Positions 54,704 through 64,000 of a stretch of DNA of 64,000 nt are shown one piece after another. The notes under the pieces were generated by a model. It saw only the letters and a list, made by a program, of their open reading frames with translations. It ran no database searches and was not told where the DNA came from. The DNA is taken from NCBI RefSeq assembly GCF_000149955.1, contig NC_030996.1, forward strand, positions 1,814,551 through 1,878,550. The letters are read 5' to 3'. Position 1 is the first letter of the stretch; each line of letters starts with the position of its first letter. This DNA is from Fusarium oxysporum f. sp. lycopersici 4287 (Eukaryota; Ascomycota; Sordariomycetes; Hypocreales; Nectriaceae). A program made the position numbers and the translations under genes.

Positions 54704-56330
54704 ATGCGGGAGGTAGAATGGAAAATATGCAGCTATGCAACGGTGGCGTCTGCAGGTTGGATTGCCTCTGGTTGCCTTAATCCGCCTTGCGCACGTATGC
54801 GCGGCAAGGCAACTGGTATGAGCCTCAAGAGCTTGAAAATGATGCCTATGCCAAAGAGATGGCTTTCCCTACTGGACTTTCGCTTCGCTAGATTGAAAAC
54901 GATGGACACAAAACTACAGCAGATCTCCGGGAGTATGTCCAGTATTATCGGGATCGAAGCCAGTCCTCTCCTGGCAGAAAGCAACACTGATGAAGCCAAG
55001 AGAGTCCGGGACGAGGCTAAGAGCACCTTACAGCAGAGATATCCGACTCTCGTTGACATGGCTACCATCAACATACTGAAAGTCTTTGGAGCTATGAGAG
55101 AGGCACGACTGGAGATTGCCGAATTATGCATTTCAATATCTTTTCCTCTTGTCATTCTACAATGCCGCTCCTTAAAGAATCTTCTGGCATCTCTATCTGC
55201 ATTCGATGATTATGGAAAAGTACCCGAAATGACTTGGCATTCACGGAATCTCTCTATGCTGGGCAACTTGGAAAATGGATTTAGCTACTCGTGGAGATAT
55301 GAATGGACTGTTGTATTCGAACGCTGGAGGAATGAAGTAAAGGATTATCAGTGGCTTAGCGACAAGATTGGCGACTTGAAGAGCAACATTGCCCACATTC
55401 GGTCTATTTACCTCTCTGTCAAAGAGGCGTTTGTGCAGATTGACAGGATGGCTGGGACGTCTCTGGTGGACTTATTGTCGGACATCCAAGTCGCCTTTGA
55501 CATGTTCGAGCTTAACTTGGCGGAATGTGCGGCGAAGGTCGATGAATTGCGTGTCGAACAAGGTAAGTTTGGGCTGATAGACCCTGGCTCGTCTTTTGTC
55601 AATTACTAAGTCCTCGCCAGAACGTCCCAAACACCTCTCACCATTCGTCAATTCTTCTAGCGCTCAATCATGGTCGAGCGGTTCTAACATTCCATCTGGT
55701 GGCATTATCCAAAGGACCTCATTCGGGAGAGATGGTAACACTACTACGGTCCATGTGGAGAACGGTTCTACCAAGCCCAAGGAGAGACGATTGACGAAGC
55801 TACGACAGCGCTTTAGCATCAACCCTGACGCACGTGAAAATCATTGGACAAGCCTCTTTGGACTTACCAAATCACCCGTTGTTCTGATCCTTGCTGCCGC
55901 AATGCCACCAACCATCTACTCCACCATCCTCTGCGGATCTCCCGACTCACTACCTGCATTAGACAGCAACTTTTACTCAACGCTCAGTCAGTTTATCTCG
56001 TCACTCGCAGGACTGTACGTCATCGTGAAACCACTATTCAACAAGAACAAGAAGGATGAGATCAAGACGAGCTTTCCCAAGACGTTCTACACGATGCTCA
56101 CATTGTCATTGCTGACGAGTCTCACGAGCGCTGTCACATATGCTTGGAGTCCAGCGGCTAGTATTCCGCTCGCTTACGTATCTGGGTTGACGCTTAATAT
56201 TGCGACGCTCCTGATCATTCAGGACTCGGGGAATCAGATCAAAGAGACTAATAGATACAATGAGGACTTGGTATTTGCTGTCAATGAGTTGGAAATGGAA
56301 CTGGCGGAGAATCGGGCTGAAAGATCGTAA
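54704..56330 (+). CDS. Hypothetical membrane protein, two exons, 5' end uncertain
   Basis: Exon 1 to 55562, intron 55563-55620 (GTAAGT, TACTAAG branch, CCAG), exon 2 55621-56330; 522 codons from the ATG at 54704. An N-terminal helical region has heptad-like spacing (TDEAKRVRDEAKSTLQQRY, VDELRVEQ). A Ser-rich linker follows, then two or three hydrophobic segments (SPVVLILAAAMPPTIYST, FISSLAGLYVIVK, LTLSLLTSLTSAVTYAW...LAYVSGLTLNIATLLII). A charged C-terminal helix closes it. No family recognised. Before 54895 another frame (54811-54891, WYEPQELENDAYAKEMAF) looks more protein-like, and one base less at about 54889 would join it to the rest. The true 5' end probably lies there, possibly with a further exon. 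Confidence 0.5.
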
Positions 56331-56600
56331 AGAGCTTACGTTGAGGATGAATTGATGTCGGCAGGAAAGAAAAAGTACTTGGCAAAAAATTGATTAGTCT
56401 ACTCCACTAGGCACCGAATTATTGCTTTGTTTATTACTGACTGGAGAAAAGAAGATGACTCCTGTGAACGCGACTTGTATGTAGCAAGTGAAATATGCAT
56501 CTATCGAAGCGCCACTGAAATTTCTGCACGTGCCACAGCCGGAGTTTGACATTCCTCCCCGGACAACACTACAATTCATCAACAACACCGATAATCCTGC
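56331..56600. other. Short spacer
   Basis: Promoter of the Zn2Cys6 regulator; nothing specific seen. Confidence 0.45.
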
Positions 56601-58836
56601 ATGGCAGACCGAGAAGAAAGCAGTCCTGCCGTCGAGGCAAACGGCTCAGATGAAGGACCTCCGTCAAAGAGACAAAGAGGCTTCATCGCCAGACAGGTAA
56701 GCTTCCTACCGTCTCGCCGGGGATGAGATGACTCAAACATGATAGGCATGTGAATACTGTCGTCAGAAAAAAACAAGATGTGATGAAGATTTTCCATGTG
56801 GACTTTGCAAGTCCCTCGGTATTCAATGCCGTTTCACTCAAAGAAAAGCAACGCGGTAAGTCTAAAGCTCCTTCGATCAACCAAGCTCCAGCACTAACAG
56901 CATCAGCAATGAAGCCTCTCTCGGCATGATCGTCAACATCCTCCGTCGTATAGAAGGTAAAATCGACGACTCAAAACCTCACGACTCAAATCCCACAGAA
57001 CATCGCTCCATAGCCACCGCCCTGCGACCTTTCAACCCCAGATCTCCCGCAAACTCAAGTGAAGTCCTCGGCGTCCCATCTTTTCTCCGCCACGAAACGA
57101 TCGACTCATCAGCAGCACCAAATGATCCCAATCCCGCTATCTCCTTCAGCGCGCATCAAGTCCTCTTCTGGCCTGCAATCCAGTCCGCACTCCCTGAATC
57201 TGTGAAGTTAATGTGTCAGATGCAAGGCGGTACATACTCGACACGCCTTGAAGCTTCACGGCCAAAACTTCCGCACGCTGCGTCTGTGGATATTTCATCG
57301 GATTGGCTTTCGAAATTGAGTATTGCGACGTTAAAGCAGTTATCTGATGTTTACTTTACGACGTTTAATCTAGCGAATCCGATATTGGATCAGAAGACGT
57401 ATTTTCAACGAACCCTTGGTGTTGCCATTGATGGGAACTTTGGGATTTGTATTGAGAGCTGTATAGTTCTTGTTGTAATGGCACTTGGTTCGATGGGACA
57501 GAAAGCGCTGCAAGAAGCTGGGTTTGCTGGGACGCCGGTGTCAAGTCCTTATGTTGGACAAGATGGGGAGATGCCGGGATTGGACTTTTTTAATGAGGCG
57601 AGGAAACGGTTCGGCTTTTTGATGTGCGAGCAGGACTTACAAGCCTGCCAGTTTTACCTTCTCTCAGGGTGAGATTTGCCGAAGTATCTCGGATGAAGCT
57701 GACGTTGATAGATTGTTCTACGCCGAGGCTTTGAGGCCCATCGACTGGTGGGCCATGCTCAGCAAAGCAAGCGCATGCAGCGCATACTTCTGGAACAAGT
57801 AAGCCCCCATTCGCCATCCGCAATCTAACTAACAAACATCTGCAGCTTATCAAGAGATCGGGATGAATGGATGCTAGACATGCAATCCCGCCTGTTCTGG
57901 ATAACAAGTATGTTTGAAGCCGTCCTATCCCAAGAACTCAACCTTCCACCGAGCAACTCCCTGCATCTCGAAGAACACATCGCTCTACCAAAGTTCATTT
58001 CGGCTCAAGACATTGCCTCGTTTGGATCGTTTCGATATCCAGGTGATGATCCGTTCTTTCATTATCACTTTTTATCGCAGCTTGCGCACCGACTTATTTT
58101 GACGAGAGCGAGGAATAGTTTGTTCCATTTTAGTAAGTTTTGAGGTCCTTCGTGGTAGTAAAGGATGAGATGCTGATGAAGGTAGATCCTACGTCGGATT
58201 ATCCACCTGAGCCGGTTGAGGATGAACTGATTCGGCAGTTGGAGCAATGGCGGGAACGGTTACCTCCTATGCTTCAGTTTGATCCAAAGTCGCCTTTGAC
58301 GCAGGCTGAGTCTCCCTCTGATGCACTTGTGACGGCTTGGTTACATGCGCGGTATTTTGTCGCGAGATATCACATTGGTCGACCTCTACTGTAAGTATAT
58401 TTAATCAATATTCTTCACAATACTGACTTGAACAGCCATCGAGCCCTGGAAAGACCATCATCTCTGACCGAAGGGCACCTCCGAAAATGCCGTGACGCTA
58501 TAAGCGCTGTTCTCGCCTGGGCGTCAGTGATTCAAGTCACCGACACAATGAGGAGCTGCAATCCTCTCAAATTCTTCGTTTGCAGCCAGTAATACTCCCT
58601 CTCCCTCTCATTCATACCAATTCTAATCATACCTCAGAATATTCGGCCAAATTTGCGTCATATACGCTCTCAGCGTCTCACCGTACCCCTACATCCGCGA
58701 CATCGTATCAGACGTCAACAAAAAATGGACAAACTTCGCTCTAGGCTATCTCGAAGCCGGTGCATTTTACAGCCCAGCAATAGAGCAGGACTTTAAAATT
58801 GCAAAGATTCTCTGCGAGGATATAGGAAAGATATGA
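56601..58836 (+). CDS. Zn2Cys6 fungal transcription factor, eight exons, 632 aa
   Basis: Exons 56601-56696, 56746-56855, 56907-57668, 57712-57798, 57846-58132, 58186-58390, 58436-58588 and 58638-58836; total 1899 nt, a whole number of codons. The binuclear cluster is ACEYCRQKKTRCDEDF then PCGLCKSLGIQC, giving CX2CX6CX5CX2CX6C, split from the start by the first intron. The middle homology region has LSDVYFTTFNLANPIL, CIVLVVMALGSMG, FFNEARKRFGFLM and LFYAEALRPIDWWAMLSKAS, then WITSMFEAVLSQELNLPPS. A nuclear regulator of unknown targets; the SDR gene 350 bp downstream on the same strand is a candidate. The exon-3 start could instead be 56901. Confidence 0.75.
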
Positions 58837-59184
58837 GCATTAGGGAGGCTTGCAGGGTTCGGGTTTGGCTTATGAAATAGACGTAAATCCGCAATCTTGT
58901 CGGGTTTACGTCATTATCATCTCGTTATTTCCTATCGGACTCGTCGTGGTTATCGGACTTTAGACTATTGTGGACCGAGTTGGCGTCCGGATCACTAGCC
59001 TCTTTTGCAGTTTGAAGTTAGTACCTATGACGCGAACACCTCTCAGTTCCACCGCCGCTACAACTGCAGTGCCGAACTTCCGTGGTAGTTCTCATATATC
59101 TACGCGTAACAATTGCGGTATTCATTTCAGAGACTTACAATATCATCACCTATTTGGCTTTTGCAAGTCACAGAAATCATCAAA
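58837..59184. other. Spacer with SDR promoter
   Basis: The frame of the SDR stays open upstream to 59113 without an ATG. Nothing else seen. Confidence 0.45.
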
Positions 59185-59967
59185 ATGTCGCAGAATGGTC
59201 TCGCGTTCAACTGCGCCGTCATCACCGGTGGAGGTGGCGGTATCGGCCGTGCACTAGCCGAGTACTTGATCTCGAAGGGCAAAAAGGTTCTTCTTGCTGG
59301 ACGAACTGAATCGAACCTTAAGTCTACGACTCAGGAAATCGGCGCCGCTGGCTATTATGTCCTCGACACTGGCAAGACAGCCGATATTCCTGCATTCGTT
59401 AAGAAAATCACCAGCGAGCACCCTGAGCTCGACTGTCTTATCAACAACGCTGGTGTTCAGCGCCCAATTGACGTTCTAAAGAACGATGATTTTCTCGAAA
59501 AGGCCGACCAAGAGATTGACATCAACATCCGCGGACCAATGCATCTTTCACTCGCCTTAATTCCCCACTTCAAATCCAAGCCCAATGCTCTTATCGTCAA
59601 CATAACCAGCGGTCTCGCTTACATCCCCTTCAACGTCATCAACCCCGTATACAACGGTACCAAAGCCTGGCTGCACTTCTTCTCCATGAATCTCCGCACT
59701 CAACTCAAGAATACCAAGATCCGCGTTGTTGAAATTGCCCCTCCGATGGTGGAGTCGAATCTTCATCGTGAGAGGGAGAATCCTGACGATAATAAGAAGG
59801 AGCATGCGCCGCATACATTGACGATGGAGGAGTTTATGGGAGAGATCGTGCCCAAGTTTGAGAGGGGTGATGATACGATCGGGGCGGGTATGGCAGCCAA
59901 GGCTATTGATACGTGGTATGGGGCTTTTGGGGGCCTGTATGAAGGTGCTGCTAAATCATACATTTAA
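59185..59967 (+). CDS. Short-chain dehydrogenase/reductase (DltE-like), 260 aa
   Basis: Single exon from the ATG of MSQNGLAFNCAVITGGGGGIG; upstream in-frame codons lack ATG. The Rossmann Gly-rich TGGGGGIGRAL, NNAGVQRP (NNAG), INIRGPMHLSL and the catalytic Ser in VNITSGLAYIP with Tyr and Lys in PVYNGTKAWLHFF are all present. RVVEIAPPMVESNL follows, the usual place of the substrate-binding loop. NAD(P)-dependent oxidoreductase, cytosolic, substrate unknown. It resembles the bacterial DltE-like SDR group common in fungi. Lies downstream of a Zn2Cys6 regulator on the same strand. Confidence 0.85.
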   Translation: MSQNGLAFNCAVITGGGGGIGRALAEYLISKGKKVLLAGRTESNLKSTTQEIGAAGYYVLDTGKTADIPAFVKKITSEHPELDCLINNAGVQRPIDVLKNDDFLEKADQEIDINIRGPMHLSLALIPHFKSKPNALIVNITSGLAYIPFNVINPVYNGTKAWLHFFSMNLRTQLKNTKIRVVEIAPPMVESNLHRERENPDDNKKEHAPHTLTMEEFMGEIVPKFERGDDTIGAGMAAKAIDTWYGAFGGLYEGAAKSYI

Positions 59968-60351
59968 CGAGAGAGCGCCATATATATCAGCCGTACAGAG
60001 ATATATCAGGCAATGATATTCTAGTTGACAGATCCATTTAAACACTTGGTAACTATCTGATACAAAATCCTTGTGATTATTTCTTTAACTAACTTGACTG
60101 ATCCATTGATACTTAAAACTTATGATATCTTAATGAGATATATCAATCCAACGCAGTCAAAGGAGTCCCACTCAACTCAGTATCGTGAGATGATGTGAGC
60201 TACCTTACGAACTAACAGTCCTCATGCCTCTCTGAACGGGTATCATTAACCAAGGAGCGTAGTGGCGAAATGCTGAGTCAAGAGTCAGTGCTGTAGATAG
60301 AGCCAGTAAAAGATCATGATATCTTACCTAGACGGCCTTTACATTTTAGGC
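59968..60351. other. Intergenic between convergent genes
   Basis: A/T-rich 3' flanks; nothing seen. Confidence 0.5.
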
Positions 60352-60783
60352 TTAAGCATACCTAGGCAGATTCGCATCAGGGTCCTTCACGACACCGCCC
60401 TCCGTTCCTCTACTCCCGAAATGCCCCATCTCTGGCTCCCTGCTCAACCCCTCATTAGGTCTATCATGCGCCGCCGTTCTGGAAAGAGGTTCTGTCTGCG
60501 TCGCCAATGGCTTCTCATTCTCTCTTCGTCCAACATGCGCAGGTGGCTCAACGCCCTTGTGCTCCCATTCGCGACGAGCAATCATGTTATCAGCGCCGTG
60601 CATCTCTTGCTTTCCCTTCTCAGCAATGGTTCTGTTGTCGACGCGGTCTTTGAGAGTCTCGGGGTGTTGCGGGTTGGTGTCGAAGGCTTGGTCTGTTGCG
60701 TCGAGGACTTCGCCTCGTAGAGCGTCGCCGGCTCCACGGATGCCTTTTAGGCCTGACTTGACGTCTTCAACGAGTTTCGACAT
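60352..60783 (-). CDS. Small hydrophilic conserved-type protein, 143 aa
   Basis: Single open frame from ATG at 60783 (MSKLVEDVKSGLKGIRGAGD). No Cys, no membrane helix, highly charged, with an amphipathic start (LVEDVKSGLKGIRGAGDALRG), then TNPQHPETLKDRVDN and KGKQEMHGADNMIARREWE, and a Gly/Arg/Glu-rich tail. The composition is like fungal stress- or conidiation-associated hydrophilins, and the first half resembles small uncharacterised proteins common in Pezizomycotina; the exact family is not named with confidence. The opposite-strand frame at 60316-60720 is a shadow. Confidence 0.6.
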   Translation of the reverse strand: MSKLVEDVKSGLKGIRGAGDALRGEVLDATDQAFDTNPQHPETLKDRVDNRTIAEKGKQEMHGADNMIARREWEHKGVEPPAHVGRRENEKPLATQTEPLSRTAAHDRPNEGLSREPEMGHFGSRGTEGGVVKDPDANLPRYA

Positions 60784-61389
60784 TTTGATTTATTTGAGGT
60801 GAGAATTTGTGTTTTAGATGACTACAATGTCGAGGCTTGGCTAGATAGTGAGTTTATATTCTGGTGGTGGATGTTAGTCCCGGATGACGTAACTGGGGCA
60901 TGACGTATGACTAGCTCACCTCGAAGCAAACCTGATGTCACAAATATGCAGCAGGTACCACAATTTTACACCTTTCTTACGACTCATTTGCGTTATTAAG
61001 TGGCAGGAGTGTTCATGTGTTATCAGCAATAGGCACCAATCACATGTTGGTCTTTCAGGAGCCAACAGTGCATGGAACAAATCAGCTGATGTCGACACAT
61101 CGACTGCAGTTCGTGTATCTATATACAACCGAAGCGGGTGTAAAGATTAAAATAAGATTTGTAAGTTATCTTGCCGTGCTCTCATGGATAGATGAAGACT
61201 CTTTGCTCGGGGAGTTACAAAGTTGGAAGCGGCCTGGGCTCGAAAGATTTGCATATCACATTGTCAAATTTGTGTAAATTTTGTCAACATCTCAGAATGA
61301 TTTATCTGTGCAGTGCATCAGAAATAACACCGTATTCCAATTGTGGACGTGCGTGAGGCGTCGGCTGGACTAGGTCCCTTCTTGGCCTG
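60784..61389. other. Intergenic before the retroelement
   Basis: Short frames on both strands without features; a gradual change toward repeat DNA begins near 61350. Confidence 0.45.
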
Positions 61390-63340
61390 GTGACTAGGAA
61401 TAGATCTCCTGTAATAGCCTTCCTGAGACTTCTGGCAGATATAATCCGTCAGGACACAGGCCCAGGCGCCGATCTGCTTTATGCAAGCCGACTTATCGGC
61501 CTTAAGAAGCCAGATAAAGGAATAAGGCCAATAGCTATGGGAGATCTTATCTACAAGGTGGCTATGAAGGCTATCCTAAAGACCTCCTATAGATCTAATA
61601 TACTATTACCCTTCCAGCTTAGCGTAAATAGCACAGGAAGGGTTAAACCAGCTAGCTATCTGCCTGCTTAAGGAAGCTATAGCCGGCCCTAACAAGGCTA
61701 ACTAACTTTTAATAATTGACCTCTATTAACCTTCGCAACGCCTTCAACAGCGGCAATAGACACTCTATCACTTCCTCGGTCTCCACCTTTACCCCTGCCT
61801 TCTATAGGGCTGCAACGTGGGCTTACAACGGCCCCTCGCTGCTAGTCTTGGCAGATGGATCCTCTATAGCCTCTTCAAAAGGGGTCAGGCAAGGAGACCC
61901 ATTAGGACCTCTTCTCTTCTCCCTCTCTTTTAGACCTACCTTAGAGGAACTAGCTAGAAGGCTCCTAGGGGCAACCTTAGTTGCTTATCTAGATAACCTC
62001 TATATCCTTTCTAAGGACCAAGGAGCTCTTGATATAGCTGGGGAAGTACTAGAGAAGTCACCCTATCAGCTTAACCTAGCCAAAAGCAAGGAGATAGCTA
62101 TCAAGGACCTCAGAGACCAAGACCTCAAAGCCCTTGGCACCTTCATAGGTCCCCTCCAGGAAAGAAGGTCTTTCTTAGAAGAGAAGTTAGATGCCTTGCA
62201 GCAGGCTATAGCTGCCCTCCAGGACCTCCCTAAGCAACACTCCCTCCTCCTGCTGCAAGGCAGCATCCACCTCCTCCTACGGCACCTCCTTTGGCAACTA
62301 AACTCAGAAGGTCTATCTGATCTATGGGGAAAGGCTGATATCTATATCAGGGAGGCTGTTAGGTCCTTAGTGGCAAGAAGCCCGGCTGACCTCCCCGAGG
62401 ACCCTAATCCCCATCCCTTATCCCTCCCGGTAAGGGATGGAGGCCTAGGGCTCCCTCTACATAAGGAACTGGCTCCAGACCTATATCAGGCAGCCAAGGA
62501 AGCTGCCAGGGCCACCTTGGAAAAAATCTCCTCCTTCTTCTATCCCCTAGCTCCCCCTCCTCAGGCTAGAGACCTAGGTCCCTCAGCAAAGGAGGTATAT
62601 AAAGAGATTAATAAGAAGAAGCTAGAGGCCTACCTCTAGGACCTCCCCTTGCCCTGTAAGTAAGCAAGGCTAGAAAATACTAGCTATCTAGGCTGTAAGT
62701 GGCTTAGAGTCTTACCTACACAAAAACCTCTCTCTTTTACAGACTCTAAGACTACTAAAGCCCTATAAAGCCGCCTCTTTTACCCTATTAAGCCTCTAGA
62801 CCTGCCCTATAGTGCCTATAGTGCTATAGCTAACCTAGATTATAAGGATACTTGCAAAGGAGCTAGCAGAAGGTGGATTGCAAGGCATAATGCTATTAAT
62901 AGGGCCTTTATGAAAGCCCTAGGCAGCCGGCCTGACCTCGAGGTTAAGATTAAACCTCTGGTCTAGCAAGACTCCTCCCTCTGGGCCGACTTTACAGTCA
63001 CTATTAGAAACAGCTGCGACTTCTATGATATCTAAATCGTAGCTATCTCTAAGGGACCTGCAAAGGAGGACCCCTATAGCACCCTAGAGGAAGCTGCGGA
63101 TAAGAAGCGGCGGAAATATCGGTCTCTCGGAGCCTTCTTCCACCCTCTTACCTGCTTAGCAGGCAGCCTTATGGATCAGGAGACCTCACAGACCTATAAG
63201 CAGCTTCAAGAGCTCTTAGGTCCCTTTACAGCCTCTCAGCTTGACTTAACTATAGGCCTAGCCTTAACCAAGACTAGGGCTATCTCAGCTGCCTCTATAG
63301 CTCGAGACCTGCCTAGGAAAATACACACCTAGATGCCAAC
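61390..63340 (+). mobile_element. Decayed non-LTR retrotransposon-like reverse transcriptase
   Basis: Reverse-transcriptase blocks in order: LIGLKKPDKGIRPIAMGDLI (about 61490), a NAFNSGN block (about 61735), SSKGVRQGDPLGPLLFSLSF (about 61865-61930), VAYLDNLYILSK (about 61985), and the thumb-like part to 62639. A further coding-like stretch continues to about 63330 through stops. The first two blocks are in different frames. Stops at 62637, about 62660, about 62766, about 62966, about 63033 and about 63331 are TAG or TAA where CAG or CAA is expected. The catalytic YxDD reads YLDN. A dead LINE-like element; the exact clade is not identified. Confidence 0.7.
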
Positions 63341-64000
63341 CTACCCTTTTTCCTAACCTATCCCTACATCTCTCTTTTCCTCTTTCCTATCTCTATATAT
63401 CTCTTTATTCCTCTCTTTTATATCTATATCTCTCTCTTATATTTATATCTCTCTCTTTCTTACTCTCCCTCTCCTAACTTATCTCTTTTCTTTCTTTCTT
63501 ATATATATTTCTTTTTTATAATTCTAGAAAAACCCTTATATAAATAGCACTAAAACAAAATAGCTTCCATAGCCCAATATAACCATATCCTAACCATAAC
63601 CCTGTAATAAATAAGGTTTAAACAGGGAAACCAGTCTATACTAGGTTTATATTTGCAGATAGTATAAGGCGTTAATACTAAGTAGGTAGCTATTATATCT
63701 CTTAATAATTAAGTAATACGTATTAGGCTTATTAATATAAAGAAGTCTTATTAATAGCTAATAAGCTAAGTTCTATCTAGTGCTAAATAAATATATATAT
63801 ACTAAAGGGGGCTATATAGCTTAGTATAAATTAAATATAATCTAGGAGCTAGATCTTAGGGGATTACTGGTAATCTATAGTAATCTAGTCTTAGAGTATT
63901 ATAATCTAAGTAATCTAAATAGAAGAGGATTATTACAGGGAGATATAATCCTGGTGTACTCCGAAGAAATTATAGGGGCCACGTAATATAGGCGCAGGGG
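63341..64000. repeat. AT-rich, low-complexity repeat DNA
   Basis: Pyrimidine-rich CTATATCTCT runs at about 63370-63530, then very AT-rich sequence full of TATA, TAAT and CTAG words, with TAATCT repeated near 63845-63935. No coding frame. Consistent with heavily mutated transposon DNA beyond the reverse transcriptase. Confidence 0.7.

Noticed and set aside
61017..61277. 86-codon plus-strand frame before the retroelement
   Set aside because: No features, overlapping alternatives on both strands.

Overview
The window looks like nuclear DNA of a filamentous ascomycete, most likely a Sordariomycete of the Fusarium type (inference). Genes lie on both strands with long spacers. Introns are about 48-85 bp, GT...AG, often with a CTAAC-like branch site. 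The protein families are ascomycete ones: division-III chitin synthase, rhodopsin-domain membrane proteins, Zn2Cys6 regulators, DUF6536 and DUF7704 membrane proteins, and isotrichodermin-hydroxylase-like P450.

Layout. 1-1375 (-): tubulin-tyrosine-ligase-like protein, cut by the window edge. 2212-5685 (-): two unrecognised low-complexity proteins; the second has two exons. 7282-9480 (-): decayed membrane-protein gene. 10052-12641: divergent pair of tartrate/malate-type dehydrogenase and Asp-nucleophile alpha/beta hydrolase around a dyad-rich promoter. 16011-17948 (+): PHO-89-type phosphate permease with frame breaks. 19049-20421 (-): UDP-sugar dehydrogenase. 22653-25044 (+): chitin synthase. 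25990-27571 (+): membrane-anchored pectate-lyase-fold protein. 27934-29707 (-): MFS sugar/inositol-type transporter. 31680-34527 (-): DUF7704 protein and a rhodopsin-domain gene split by a GC-rich block. 34823-36322 (-): F-box-like protein. 37292-38874 (+): P450. 38895-41184 (-): DUF6536 protein. 42430-42949 (+): EutQ-like cupin. 43450-44323 (+): tandem tiny paralogues. 44456-46678 (-): secreted repeat protein. 47557-48923: head-to-head stumps of a regulator and a polyketide synthase. 49594-50563 (+): GH43. 50721-50810 (-): tRNA-Arg(UCG). 51937-52599 (-): GST. 53578-54456 (+): trans-aconitate methyltransferase. 54704-56330 (+): membrane protein. 56601-58836 (+): Zn2Cys6 regulator. 59185-59967 (+): SDR. 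60352-60783 (-): small hydrophilic protein. 61390-64000: decayed non-LTR reverse transcriptase passing into AT-rich, low-complexity DNA.

Themes. (1) A possible small metabolic module at 10-12.6 kb: the hydrolase keeps the Asp/Arg/His machinery of fluoroacetate dehalogenases and related epoxide hydrolases but seems to lack the halide-pocket Trp, and its divergent neighbour is a tartrate dehydrogenase. Hydrolysis of an epoxy-dicarboxylate to tartrate followed by oxidation is a testable idea. (2) Four otherwise well-conserved genes (phosphate permease, P450, DUF6536, GH43) are broken by one- or two-base indels, mostly in short homopolymers; assembly error or very recent decay are both possible. 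(3) Real decay: the 7.3-9.5 kb gene and the terminal retroelement carry stops that are single C-to-T changes from sense codons, and a regulator/PKS pair has lost both 5' halves at one junction. (4) Many ORFs opposite the secreted repeat protein and the permease are shadows.
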